This document shows positions 52,287 to 60,859 of a stretch of 64,000 bases of DNA, one piece after another. The DNA lies in the NCBI GenBank assembly GCA_015063305.1, contig SVUJ01000009.1, forward strand, positions 1-64,000. Direction: 5' to 3'. The notes beneath the pieces were generated by a model that saw only the letters and a program-made list of their open reading frames with translations, made no database searches and had not been told where the DNA came from. A program made the position numbers and the translations under genes. The DNA comes from Oscillospiraceae bacterium (GTDB lineage: Bacteria; Bacillota; Clostridia; Oscillospirales; CAG-272). The stretch's first letter is position 1; each line of letters starts with the position of its first letter.

Positions 52287-54938
52287 CTAAAATCCGTTTT
52301 TGTTTCCTCTGAGCCGCCAGAATATCTTTCTCATAAGCTCGATGGGGAAGACCAGAAGGGCGACCGAGAGGGTAAAGCCAAGCTCGGAGGGGGTCAGCGG
52401 CGCGCTGCGAAGCACGCTTCCGCCAAGATAGACGAAGACTATCTGTATCACACATACCATCGACATTATAGTGCAGAACGCCTTGTTTTTTGATATCCCA
52501 GCGAAAAGGCGTAGTCTGTCTGTCCGAGAATTGAAGCAGTTGAATACCGAGGAGAAGATAAAGAGGGCGAAAAAGGCGGTCAGCAGATACAGATTATCCG
52601 AGGCGGGACGAAAATGAGATGTAAAGAACGGAAGCTTCAGAAATGCTATGTAGAGCGCCACGGTAGAGCCGCCAAGAAAAATTATCTGGTCTATCATATA
52701 TTTGTTTAGGATAGGCTCGTCGCGCCGTTTCGGCTTTTCTCTCATATAAGAGGGCAGAGCCCGCTCACCCGCAAAGGCAAGACCGCCGAGCGTATCCATT
52801 ATGATGTTTATCCAGAGCATCTGGACTACCGTTACGGGGGCGTCTATGCCGAGGAAGGGGCATATCATCGACACCCCCACCGCGCAGAAATTCATAGTCA
52901 GCTGGAGGACTATAAATTTTCTGATGCTCTTGAAAATATTTCTGCCGTAAAGGACGGCTTTGCATATAGATGCGAGGTTGTTGTCGGTTATGATTATATC
53001 CCCCGCGTCCTTTGCCACCTGTGTGCCGCCGCCCATAGCGAAGCCGATATCGGCGCGCTTGAGGGCGGGGGCATCGTTTATTCCGTCTCCCGTCATTCCC
53101 GTTACAAGACCAATCTCCTGAGCCGCCTTTACAAGTCGGCTCTTGTCGGTGGGGAGCGCCCTTGCGATAACGGCGAGTGAGGGGAGTATTTTCTTCAGCT
53201 CTCGGTCGGATATTTTCCCAAGCTCGTCGCTTGTCAGTATGATTCGGTGCTTTTGGTCTATGATGCCGCAACTCTGCGCGATAGACTCTGCGGTATCTCG
53301 GTTGTCGCCGGTTATCATCACCACCTGTATCCCCGCACTCTTAAGCTCCTCAACAGCCGTTTTAGCTTCGGCGCGGATACTGTCATTCAGCAGCACGGCG
53401 CATATGAGAGTTATCTCGCCAAAGGAATTTTGGGATATATTGTCGTGTGTGTAGCCTAAGATCATAACTCTGCCGCCCGAGCTTGTAAGCTCGGTTATTT
53501 TGCGGCGAAACTCGTATGAGTGCGGAGCGAAGCTTATCTCTCTGCCGCTCCCGTCAAGGGCGTATTTTACGTAGGGGAGCAGTTTTTCGGGCGCGCCCTT
53601 TATAAAGGTTCGGCGGTCTGAGAGGGTGACCGAGGAATATTTTGCGGCGCTGTCAAATGGACGGGAAGCGATAACGCGCACTCCTTTTGGGAGAGAATAG
53701 CGCTTCACGCTCTCAAGGAGCGCTCTGTCGGTGGCGTTCCCGCCTGTTGCCCCCGTGTCGGCAAGACTTGATGAGGTGTTGAGCTGTGAGGATATCAGAT
53801 ATTCCTCGAAAACACGCGGGGACACCCTTTTCATAGCATCGGCAGACGGGAAGGTGCTGCAGTTTGCCAAAAAGAGAGCGCCAACGCCAAGGCGGCCCTC
53901 GGTCAGCGTTCCGGTCTTGTCGGTAAAAAGGATATTCATACTGCCCGCTGCCTCGATACCAACGGGCTTTCTCACAAGCACGTTGTCGCGTATCATTCGC
54001 CGAATGTTAGAGGAGAGCACCACGGCTATCATCATCGGAAGTCCCTCGGGAACTGCCACTATCACCACGGTAAGACCGAGCATAAAGGCGTCGAGCAGGT
54101 TTTCGAGCAGATAGGGGATATTTGAAAGCTTCATCGACACGAGCTGCATATTAAATCCGCTGTCGATAAAAAATACGTTGAAGAGATACGCTATGGCAAC
54201 GAGTATCGCCGCAAGATATCCAAGTCGGCTTATCTGCTTCGCAAGCTTGCGAAGGCGCACCTTTAGGGGGCTTTCGCGAGTGTCCATCTGCACCTCTCCC
54301 GATATCTCACCGAGAAAGGTCTTGTCACCAACTCGGAGCACAGTCATCTCTGCCTCTCCCGAAAGTATTGTGCACCCCCTGAATAGGGCAGAGGGGGAGT
54401 TTGGGTCTATAGTGTCCTTTGAAGTCTTATACTTTTCAATCTCTCGGCTCTCACCCGTCATTGAGGATTGGTCTACAGATATACGCCCCGAAACTATAAC
54501 TCCGTCGGCGGGTATCTGTTCTCCCGCTCCGATAAGCACGAGGTCGCCTACCACGATATCGGCAATAGGCACGGAGCATATCCTGCCATCGCGCCGAACT
54601 CGGAAATCCGCCCTTGAGCATTCCTCCGAAAGGCGCTTGAATGCCGACTCTCCGCCGCGCTCGGAAAGCGTGGAGATAAAGGCGGCGAGAAATATGGATA
54701 TAGCTATCCCCACCGTTTCAAGTATATCGCCGCCCCTGAATACGAAAAAAAGATTCACTCCCAGCGCGCACAAAAGTATTTTTATCACGGGGTCACCGAG
54801 ATTTGATATAAAGTGAGCAATAAAGCTTTTCGAGGGGCGGGAGCTCATAACGTTAGCTCCGTGCTCGGTGCGCGAGGCTGTCACCTCTGCCGAGGTGAGC
54901 CCCCCAAGTCCTCTCGTTTTAGATGTTGATATATTCAT
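52287..54938 (-). CDS. Calcium-type P-type ATPase (P2 family)
   Basis: 883 residues. TGES at 161-164, PEGLP at 297-301 (M4), phosphorylation motif DKTGTLT with D340, TGDGINDAPAL hinge, and M6 WINIIMDTLGGLAFA with Ca2+-coordinating N and D. Ten TM helices. Pumps Ca2+ out of the cytoplasm, most like PMCA/LMCA1-type pumps. No obvious regulator nearby. Confidence 0.92.
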   Translation of the reverse strand: MNISTSKTRGLGGLTSAEVTASRTEHGANVMSSRPSKSFIAHFISNLGDPVIKILLCALGVNLFFVFRGGDILETVGIAISIFLAAFISTLSERGGESAFKRLSEECSRADFRVRRDGRICSVPIADIVVGDLVLIGAGEQIPADGVIVSGRISVDQSSMTGESREIEKYKTSKDTIDPNSPSALFRGCTILSGEAEMTVLRVGDKTFLGEISGEVQMDTRESPLKVRLRKLAKQISRLGYLAAILVAIAYLFNVFFIDSGFNMQLVSMKLSNIPYLLENLLDAFMLGLTVVIVAVPEGLPMMIAVVLSSNIRRMIRDNVLVRKPVGIEAAGSMNILFTDKTGTLTEGRLGVGALFLANCSTFPSADAMKRVSPRVFEEYLISSQLNTSSSLADTGATGGNATDRALLESVKRYSLPKGVRVIASRPFDSAAKYSSVTLSDRRTFIKGAPEKLLPYVKYALDGSGREISFAPHSYEFRRKITELTSSGGRVMILGYTHDNISQNSFGEITLICAVLLNDSIRAEAKTAVEELKSAGIQVVMITGDNRDTAESIAQSCGIIDQKHRIILTSDELGKISDRELKKILPSLAVIARALPTDKSRLVKAAQEIGLVTGMTGDGINDAPALKRADIGFAMGGGTQVAKDAGDIIITDNNLASICKAVLYGRNIFKSIRKFIVLQLTMNFCAVGVSMICPFLGIDAPVTVVQMLWINIIMDTLGGLAFAGERALPSYMREKPKRRDEPILNKYMIDQIIFLGGSTVALYIAFLKLPFFTSHFRPASDNLYLLTAFFALFIFSSVFNCFNSRTDRLRLFAGISKNKAFCTIMSMVCVIQIVFVYLGGSVLRSAPLTPSELGFTLSVALLVFPIELMRKIFWRLRGNKNGF

Positions 54939-55049
54939 ACTTCCTCCATTTGACGTTTTACTTTAAAATATATGAGGAATGTCGCGCTTAAATGATTGAG
55001 GTAAGCTGTTTTAAGATTATGTAAATTTATTGTTAAGTCGGGAGCACCA

Positions 55050-55078
55050 TTGACAAAAGTGAATAAAAAAGATATAAT
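55050..55078 (+). promoter_or_regulatory. Promoter of the LRR lipoprotein / DUF1385 operon
   Basis: TTGACA, 17-bp spacer, TATAAT. Confidence 0.85.
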
Positions 55079-55115
55079 AAATTGAGGCTGTATAAGCCCC
55101 AAGGAGATATTGCAG

Positions 55116-56096
55116 ATGAAAAATATGAAAATATTGCTTTTTGTGGCGGTGGCGGCACTTGCTCTGTGTTGCTTTTCGGCGTGTAATGACCCCGATATGC
55201 CCGAGGTGACAGAGGAATATTGCACCGTAAGCTTTAACACAAACGGAGGGGGCGCGGTAGAGAGTGTCAAGGTCAAGTCGGGCTCGCTTTTGAGCCAACC
55301 CACGAGCCCCGAAAAAGAGGGCTATGTTTTTAACGGCTGGAGCTATGAGGGCAAGGAATGGCTCTTTTCTACTCAGACGGTAAACACGGATATAACCTTG
55401 TCCGCCCGTTGGCTGAGCGCCGAGTCGCTGTTTGATTATGAGATAGTGGACGGCGAGGTAGTAATAAAGGGATATAAGGGTGGGCTTTCAAGCCTTTCGA
55501 TAAGTATCCCCTCCATCATTCGCGGTCTGCCTGTAACGGGTATTGCCGATGAGGCGTTCAAAAATACAGACAGTACCGTTATAGGACGTATAATTCTTGG
55601 TGAGAATATAGTTTCGGTTGGAAAGTCTGCGTTTAAAGACTCTTCCGAGCTCGTGATACTTATTGAGGGTAAGCTTCAGAGTATAGGCGAGAGCGCGTTT
55701 TACGGCTGTGCCAAGCTTGAGAGCATAGAGCTTGGTGAGGGGCTTGTAAGCGTTCCTTATCAGGCGTTTTACGGCTGTAGCGCTCTGAAGAGCGTTGTTT
55801 TGCCAAAGAGCGCCGAGCTTATCGACGAAAATGCTTTTGAGGGGTGCGGTGAGCTTAAAACGGTCATTATGCACGAAACACTTACAAAGATAAACGACGG
55901 GGCATTCTCCGAGTGTCCTTCGCTTGCCGCGGTATATTATTACGGCACGGCGGAAGCTTGGGAGAGCGTTGATATGACCGCGGGCAACGAAAAGCTTCGG
56001 GGCGCGAAGCTCTATATCTATTCCGAAGGAGCGCCGACAGATGATACGGCGGAATATTGGCATTTTGATAAAAATGGGAAAGTCAGGGTGTGGTGA
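55116..56096 (+). CDS. Lipoprotein with InlB repeat and BspA-type leucine-rich repeats
   Basis: 326 residues from the ATG 8 nt after AAGGAG. Lipobox LCCFSAC, InlB B-repeat at about 38-103 (SFNTNGGGAVESV...FNGWSYEG...LSARWL), then LRR_5 units (150-285) and a C-terminal GTAEAWESV tail. Its repeat resembles that of the element-borne lipoprotein at 3310. Surface protein, ligand unknown. Confidence 0.85.
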   Translation: MKNMKILLFVAVAALALCCFSACNDPDMPEVTEEYCTVSFNTNGGGAVESVKVKSGSLLSQPTSPEKEGYVFNGWSYEGKEWLFSTQTVNTDITLSARWLSAESLFDYEIVDGEVVIKGYKGGLSSLSISIPSIIRGLPVTGIADEAFKNTDSTVIGRIILGENIVSVGKSAFKDSSELVILIEGKLQSIGESAFYGCAKLESIELGEGLVSVPYQAFYGCSALKSVVLPKSAELIDENAFEGCGELKTVIMHETLTKINDGAFSECPSLAAVYYYGTAEAWESVDMTAGNEKLRGAKLYIYSEGAPTDDTAEYWHFDKNGKVRVW

Positions 56097-57187
56097 AATT
56101 GAGTAATAAGGATTGCTGTGAAAGAAAAAAGACCTCGATAGGCGGTCAGGCTCTTATCGAGGGAATTATGATGAGAGGGCCCAAGATGTCGGCTATGGCT
56201 GTCAGAAATCCCGAGGGGGAGATAGTCCTTGAAAAATGGGAAACAAAAAGCCCTTCCAAGGCTAAATTCTTTAAGCTGCCTATCGTGCGCGGACTCTTTA
56301 ATTTTATAGATGCGATGAAGTCGGGCTATAAGTGCCTTATGCGCTCGGCTGAGATATCGGGACTTGACGCGCTCGAAGAGGAAGAGAAGCGCAAAAAGCA
56401 GGAGAAGAAAGAGAAAAAAGCGCTTAAGAAGGCGGCTCGAAAGGGAATTGCCCCCGAGGAGATACAGAAAGACGAAGAAGCCAAGTCGGAAGAGGAAGCA
56501 AAAAAGGAAAACGGTGTTCTTATGGGCGCTATTATGGTGATATCCTCTGTATTGGCGGTGGTGATATCGGTCACTCTCTTCTTTATGCTTCCCACTTATA
56601 TATACAAATGGACATCGACCCTGTTGCCCTTCCTTCGCCCCGAGAACGAGGCGCTCGCCTCTTTGGTGAAGTCGGTATTTGAGGGAGTGCTCAAGATAAT
56701 CATACTTGTGGCGTATATGGCGCTCGTGTCATTGATGAAGGATATCCGCAGAACATTTATGTATCACGGAGCGGAGCACAAGACGATATTCTGCTATGAG
56801 AGCGGACTTGAGCTGACTGTGGAGAACGTCAGAGCGCAAAGGCGCTTCCACCCCAGATGCGGAACATCGTTTTTGATATTGATGCTGATCGTGGGAATAT
56901 TTATAGCATTCTTCATAGACCCCATCTCGATACTCATAACGGGCGCAGTTCCGCCCGCTTGGTTGAGAACTATAATAAGAATTATCCTGCTTCCCTTGAC
57001 TATGGGAATAGGCTACGAGCTTATAAAGCTTGCGGGAAGAAAGAACAATCTCTTCACTCGTATAATATCAGCGCCCGGTGTGTGGCTTCAGCACCTTACT
57101 GTGTTCGAGCCCGACGACGATATGATAGAGTGCGCTATCGTGGCGTTCAAGGAAGTTATACCCGAGGACGGAAGCGACAATTATTGA
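56090..57187 (+). CDS. DUF1385 family membrane protein
   Basis: About 365 residues; start uncertain among GTG 56090, GTG 56093 and TTG 56099, all overlapping the upstream stop. SIGGQALIEGIMMRGPK and HPRCGTSFLIL are family signatures. Long Lys/Glu coiled insert (about 100-140), three to four TM helices. Widespread Clostridia protein of unknown role, often near prmC/prfA. Confidence 0.88.
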   Translation: MVKLSNKDCCERKKTSIGGQALIEGIMMRGPKMSAMAVRNPEGEIVLEKWETKSPSKAKFFKLPIVRGLFNFIDAMKSGYKCLMRSAEISGLDALEEEEKRKKQEKKEKKALKKAARKGIAPEEIQKDEEAKSEEEAKKENGVLMGAIMVISSVLAVVISVTLFFMLPTYIYKWTSTLLPFLRPENEALASLVKSVFEGVLKIIILVAYMALVSLMKDIRRTFMYHGAEHKTIFCYESGLELTVENVRAQRRFHPRCGTSFLILMLIVGIFIAFFIDPISILITGAVPPAWLRTIIRIILLPLTMGIGYELIKLAGRKNNLFTRIISAPGVWLQHLTVFEPDDDMIECAIVAFKEVIPEDGSDNY

Positions 57188-57196
57188 ATATGATAA

Positions 57197-57232
57197 AACC
57201 GCGGAAGCGCATACAAAAGCGCCTCCGCGGTT
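57197..57232 (+). terminator. Terminator after DUF1385 gene
   Basis: AACCGCGGA/TCCGCGGTT stem, then GTTTTTATTT. Confidence 0.85.
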
Positions 57233-57298
57233 GTTTTTATTTGAGATATATGATGTTTTCTGCATCGCATTGAGGTCAAATTGCAATGTTCGTTTTGC

Positions 57299-57415
57299 GG
57301 GGCGTCGAGGACGTCGCCCCCTACAATTTGGAATGTCCGTTGCGGTGAATTACACTATAGCAGATTGTACGTTAAATGTTAGTTAACCTGTAGGGGGCGA
57401 CGTCCTCGACGCCCC
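57299..57415. repeat. REP-type palindromic element, family 2
   Basis: Perfect 27-bp inverted arms (one starts GGGGCGTCGAGGACGTCG) around a 63-bp AT-rich centre. The left arm recurs exactly in the REP-associated transposase gene at 60742-60768. Confidence 0.92.
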
Positions 57416-57453
57416 GTATTATAAACAAAACAAACAAAACCTAAAATAGGAAT

Positions 57454-58170
57454 TTATTGTTTTGTTTTCACCTCAGCTACAAGACAGGTATCCCCCGCGG
57501 TGTTTACCGTTTTGAAGTAATAGCCGTCCTCAAGTGTTGCTCTGTTGAAGGTAAGCGTGTCGCCAAACGCCGACTCGTGCACGAATTCAAGTGTCATCTG
57601 TGTGATGCTTCCCACCTCGTCAAGCGGCATAAAATCGCAGAGCATATTCGGGTATTTTGTGTTGTTCATATGCATATTGTAATCTATATCCGAATAGCGG
57701 ATATCGCGCTTTCCAATGACCTCAAGCTCGGTCTGCGGCGGCTTTATTCTTCTCGGAACGTCAAGCTCAAGCGGCGCGTCGGGCTCTACTCCAAGCGAGA
57801 GCTTATCGCATCTGACAAGCTTTCGCTCCTTTATATCAAGCAACGCCCAAAAGGATATCGCCTCGGCTATAAGCTCGTCTTTGCGGTATATATCAAAGCA
57901 TCTGCTGAATGTATAGCCTCGGCTCTCACAGGTCCAGGTGCGAACGCTTATCTCGTCATACGCATAGAGCGGCGCGTGAAAAACAAGCTTTATCTTGCTG
58001 AGAATAAAGGCAAGTCCTCGCTCATCTCTGAGCGTGTCAAGCGACAGTCCCGCCCTCTCAAGCTGAAGATTTGCCGTTTCCTGCATATAAACAAGTATCT
58101 CCGAGGGACGGACTTTTCTTGTGGCATCGGTGTCGTGCCATCTTATCTTAAAATTTTCTGTATGCTTCAT
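57454..58170 (-). CDS. Acyl-ACP thioesterase (FatA/FatB-like)
   Basis: 238 residues, two hot-dog domains. N-terminal FKIRWHDTDATRKVRPSEIL and second-domain SDIDYNMHMNNTKYPNMLCD with catalytic Asn/His. Releases fatty acids from acyl carrier protein. Own transcription unit. Confidence 0.9.
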   Translation of the reverse strand: MKHTENFKIRWHDTDATRKVRPSEILVYMQETANLQLERAGLSLDTLRDERGLAFILSKIKLVFHAPLYAYDEISVRTWTCESRGYTFSRCFDIYRKDELIAEAISFWALLDIKERKLVRCDKLSLGVEPDAPLELDVPRRIKPPQTELEVIGKRDIRYSDIDYNMHMNNTKYPNMLCDFMPLDEVGSITQMTLEFVHESAFGDTLTFNRATLEDGYYFKTVNTAGDTCLVAEVKTKQ

Positions 58171-58234
58171 ATTATCCCCTCCGTTATCTTATTTTACCAC
58201 TAAGCAAAGACAAAATCAAGGGGATAGCCTAACT

Positions 58235-58657
58235 TCAAGCCGTAACGATACCCGGCTGTGCGCCTGCGGCGGGCGCTTCGGGCACTTCGCTGACTATAGG
58301 CGTAGCCGTAGCCTCGCCAAGCCCGAAGCTTACGGCGATGGCGTTGTTCACCTCTGTCATAAGACGGTCGTCAAGGTGTCCCATCTTTTCCTTGAGTCTG
58401 CGTTTGTCAAGCGTTCTTATCTGCTCGAGCAGGACGACCGAATCCTTTGCAAGTCCCACCTTGTCGGCATAGATGTCGATGTGAGTGGGCAGACGGGTCT
58501 TGTCAAGGCGAGAGGTTATCGCCGCCGCGATAACGGTGGGACTGTATTTATTTCCTATATCATTCTGTATAATGAGAACAGGACGCAATCCGCCCTGCTC
58601 AGAGCCAACCACAGGACTCAGATCGGCGTAATAGATATCTCCTCGTTTAACACTCAT
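58235..58657 (-). CDS. mazF: MazF/PemK-family endoribonuclease
   Basis: 140 residues. Core 1-115: [38 protein letters not shown], and [12 protein letters not shown], as in Bacillus NdoA. Residues 116-140 are an extra Ala/Pro/Glu-rich tail. Cuts mRNA at short motifs in known members. No MazE-type antitoxin gene is adjacent on either side. Confidence 0.9.
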   Translation of the reverse strand: MSVKRGDIYYADLSPVVGSEQGGLRPVLIIQNDIGNKYSPTVIAAAITSRLDKTRLPTHIDIYADKVGLAKDSVVLLEQIRTLDKRRLKEKMGHLDDRLMTEVNNAIAVSFGLGEATATPIVSEVPEAPAAGAQPGIVTA

Positions 58658-58897
58658 TGTTATTTACCAAACCTTTCGAGCTTTAAAGCTTCCAAATATC
58701 TTACAGGTATATTTTTACCGTATATGCCCCATCTTTAAACACGCAAACAAATATTTGGCGTAGGAATTTTTATCCTGAATAACGGGGGTCGACACAAAAT
58801 CATTTCAAACGACCCCGCTATCAGTTTATTAAAGAAGCGATCGAGTGGTTACAGCGCAAAAAAGGATAAAATATTAGATTTAATTTTGCGAAAGATA

Positions 58898-58926
58898 TTG
58901 AATTTGGGATAAAAAAGTGCTAAAAT
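58898..58926 (+). promoter_or_regulatory. Promoter of the ECF S-component gene
   Basis: TTGAAT, 17-bp spacer, TAAAAT. The 150 bp before it contain a GGGGTCG/CGACCCC hairpin but no riboswitch I can recognise. Confidence 0.55.
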
Positions 58927-58960
58927 GTATGTCAAATATTTTTGCAAAGAGGAAAAATCT

Positions 58961-59488
58961 ATGTTAAATTCAAAGTTAAGTGCATCAAAAAAGATAGCCT
59001 TTTCGGCAATATTCGCATCACTATGCTGTGTGGCGACCTTTATTCAAGTGCCGTTGCCTTTTGGATATTTTAATCTTGGTGATATTTTCGTGCTTGTTGG
59101 CGCGTGGTCGCTCGGACCTGTGCTCGGCGCGCTTGCGGCGGGGATAGGAAGTGCCCTTGCCGACCTGCTCTTGGGATACAGCGCCTATATTCCCGCCACG
59201 TTTGTTATAAAGGCCGCGATGGCGGTCTGCGCTTATTTTCTTTACGAGCTTTTCAAAAAAATTGCGAAGGGCAAAAAGCTTGATGTCTTATTCCATGTCA
59301 CCTCTGCCGTCGTGGCTGAGTGTGTAATGGTTGGCGGATATCTTCTTTACGAAGCGTTTATTCTCGGCTATGGTGCGGGAGCGCTTGCGAGCGTGAGCGG
59401 AAACTGCTTGCAGGGCGCGGCGGCGATCATCGGCGCATCGATACTTATCTCGGTGCTTCCTAAAATAGAAAAATTGCTTAGAAACTAA
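58961..59488 (+). CDS. ECF transporter substrate-binding (S) component
   Basis: 175 residues from the ATG 8 nt after AGAGG. Six TM helices; ASKKIAFSAIFASLCCVATF and the GDIFVLVGAWSLGPVLGALA...GSALADLL region are typical of group II S components for vitamins. Vitamin identity cannot be told. The shared EcfA/A'/T module is not in the window. Confidence 0.88.
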   Translation: MLNSKLSASKKIAFSAIFASLCCVATFIQVPLPFGYFNLGDIFVLVGAWSLGPVLGALAAGIGSALADLLLGYSAYIPATFVIKAAMAVCAYFLYELFKKIAKGKKLDVLFHVTSAVVAECVMVGGYLLYEAFILGYGAGALASVSGNCLQGAAAIIGASILISVLPKIEKLLRN

Positions 59489-59503
59489 AGATACATAAAT
59501 AAA

Positions 59504-59530
59504 AAGACGAAGATGTGAAATCTTCGTCTT
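59504..59530. terminator. Bidirectional terminator
   Basis: AAGACGAAGAT/ATCTTCGTCTT flanked by A-run and T-run. Confidence 0.88.
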
Positions 59531-59551
59531 TTTTTAGTTATATATTTTATA

Positions 59552-59755
59552 TTATTTCCCGTAATACTCAACGAACAGATCGTTGGGGGTACATTCCAAG
59601 ATATCGCAGATAGCCTTGAGGTTTTCAAATTTTATAGAGCTTGTTTCATTTTCAAGTATTCTTTTAAAATTCTGATAGCTAAGCCCCAACTGCATATAAA
59701 GCCAATATCTTGTTTTTCCTTTTTCTTTTAGTATCTCGTCAATACGAAAATGCAA
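59552..59755 (-). CDS. Small XRE-family regulator (Cro/C1-type)
   Basis: 67 residues from a TTG preceded by GGGGTG (an ATG at 59773 is possible but has no ribosome site). FRIDEILKEKGKTRYWLYMQ, LSYQNFKRILENE and CTPNDLF are the Cro/C1-type HTH of stand-alone Clostridia regulators. Divergent from the SLOG-like gene, with palindromic sites between. Confidence 0.85.
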   Translation of the reverse strand: MHFRIDEILKEKGKTRYWLYMQLGLSYQNFKRILENETSSIKFENLKAICDILECTPNDLFVEYYGK

Positions 59756-59779
59756 TATTATCACCCCACACATTATATG

Positions 59780-59845
59780 ATGTATACATTATATAGCAAA
59801 AAATCTGTTGACAAATAGACTTATACGTTATATAATGTGTACATT
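59780..59845. promoter_or_regulatory. Paired operators of the XRE regulator
   Basis: ATGTATACAT (59780-59789) and ATGTGTACAT (59835-59844), each in a TATAATG...ACATTA context. Their starts are 55 bp apart. The second overlaps the -10 of the rightward promoter. Confidence 0.65.
59808..59836 (+). promoter_or_regulatory. Promoter of the SLOG-like gene
   Basis: TTGACA, 17-bp spacer, TATAAT; overlapped by an operator. Confidence 0.85.
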
Positions 59846-59890
59846 AGATATGTTCGTTTTGTTTAAAATAATACGTTTTGTGAGGTTAAT

Positions 59891-60331
59891 ATGATAATTG
59901 CATTTTGCGGACACTCGGAATATGAAAGAAGTCCTGAGGATGAAGCAAAGGTACTTAACTTGTTAGAAGAAAGGGTTAAAGGTAAGTCTGTTGAGTTCTT
60001 TTTAGGGGAATATGGGAATTTTGATGATTTTGCTTATAACTGTGCAAAAAAATTCAAAAAAGCTCACCCCGATACTAAACTTATATTTGTAACCCCCTAT
60101 ATGTATGCAAAGGAATATCAGAAAAATCGTTTTGATATTATACTGTATCCCGTTCTTAAAAATGTGCCTGATAGATATGCAATTCCATATCGCAACAAAT
60201 GGATGGCAGAGCAAGCAGACATTGTTATATCATACATAACCCATGCGTACGGTGGTGCATACGCGATGTACAAGCATGCAAGAAAAAAGGGTAAGGAGAT
60301 ATACAATGTTGCATTAAGGGATCTTTGTTAA
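59891..60331 (+). CDS. SLOG/DUF1273-like Rossmann protein
   Basis: 146 residues. N-terminal strand and turn MIIAFCGHSEYERSPEDE (compare GxGH starts of YpsA-type proteins), central LIFVTPYMY, and the C-terminal nucleotide-loop region RNKWMAEQADIVISYITHA, GGAYAMYKHARKKGK, NVAL. SLOG proteins bind nucleotide- or NAD-derived ligands and occur in several bacterial immunity systems; others are housekeeping. Repressed by the divergent XRE protein (inferred from operators). Confidence 0.75.
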   Translation: MIIAFCGHSEYERSPEDEAKVLNLLEERVKGKSVEFFLGEYGNFDDFAYNCAKKFKKAHPDTKLIFVTPYMYAKEYQKNRFDIILYPVLKNVPDRYAIPYRNKWMAEQADIVISYITHAYGGAYAMYKHARKKGKEIYNVALRDLC

Positions 60332-60350
60332 AGTAGATTTATATATAAAT

Positions 60351-60379
60351 CCCCGACAGATATTCAAGCTCTGTCGGGG
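60351..60379 (+). terminator. Terminator after SLOG-like gene
   Basis: CCCCGACAGA/TCTGTCGGGG stem, then TGTTTTATT. Confidence 0.88.
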
Positions 60380-60383
60380 TGTT

Positions 60384-60794
60384 TTATTCTTCCGTATATA
60401 ATTCATCATAATACCAGCGCATAGGATTTTCGTAGATGTATTTGGTTCTTGTTTCGTAATCCTCGCGATCACGAATGATGTGTTCTATATACCCACGTTG
60501 AAAAATGTTGTTTCCAATTTCTTTATTGCAAAAACGTTTGAACGTGGAAACAATATGCGGTAACATTTCGTTGGTAGGGGTCGGCGCCCTCGACGACCCG
60601 TTCCCGAACATAAACAACATAATATGAATATGGTTCGGCATAATTACATATCTGTCAACCTTGACATCATCATAAAAATCATTTAATTGAGCGATATATT
60701 TCTCTGCTGTTTTTCCGTATGGCGATAATTCTACGTTCTTCGGGGCGTCGAGGACGTCGCCCCCTACAATGTAAGATAAAATTTGACATTTCAT
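60384..60794 (-). CDS. REP-associated tyrosine transposase (Y1/HUH), N-terminally short
   Basis: 136 residues from the ATG after GGGTGATG. HUH motif MPNHIHIM; Tyr candidate region REDYETRTKYIYENPMRW. Relatives I know start about 35-40 residues earlier with a KRK...YFVTICT strand that forms part of the fold; here the frame begins after that strand, next to a terminator, so it is probably truncated. Two stretches of the coding DNA (60573-60599 and 60742-60768, encoding SSRAPTPT and VGGDVLDAP) are identical to the arms of both REP families in this window. Confidence 0.8.
   Translation of the reverse strand: MKCQILSYIVGGDVLDAPKNVELSPYGKTAEKYIAQLNDFYDDVKVDRYVIMPNHIHIMLFMFGNGSSRAPTPTNEMLPHIVSTFKRFCNKEIGNNIFQRGYIEHIIRDREDYETRTKYIYENPMRWYYDELYTEE
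60573..60599 (+). repeat. REP family 1 arm inside the transposase gene
   Basis: 27 bp starting GGTAGGGGTCGGCGCC, identical to the right arm of 27674-27801. Confidence 0.9.
60742..60768 (+). repeat. REP family 2 arm inside the transposase gene
   Basis: 27 bp starting GGGGCGTCGAGGACG, identical to the left arm of 57299-57415. Confidence 0.9.
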
Positions 60795-60817
60795 CACCCA
60801 ATCTATTATACCACAAA

Positions 60818-60845
60818 ATCGGCAGAGGCGCAAGCCTCTGCCGAT
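60818..60845 (-). terminator. Terminator of rpe
   Basis: Perfect 12-bp stem ATCGGCAGAGGC/GCCTCTGCCGAT followed by TTTGTGG on the minus strand. Confidence 0.8.
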
Positions 60846-60859
60846 GCTATTGTAGACAA

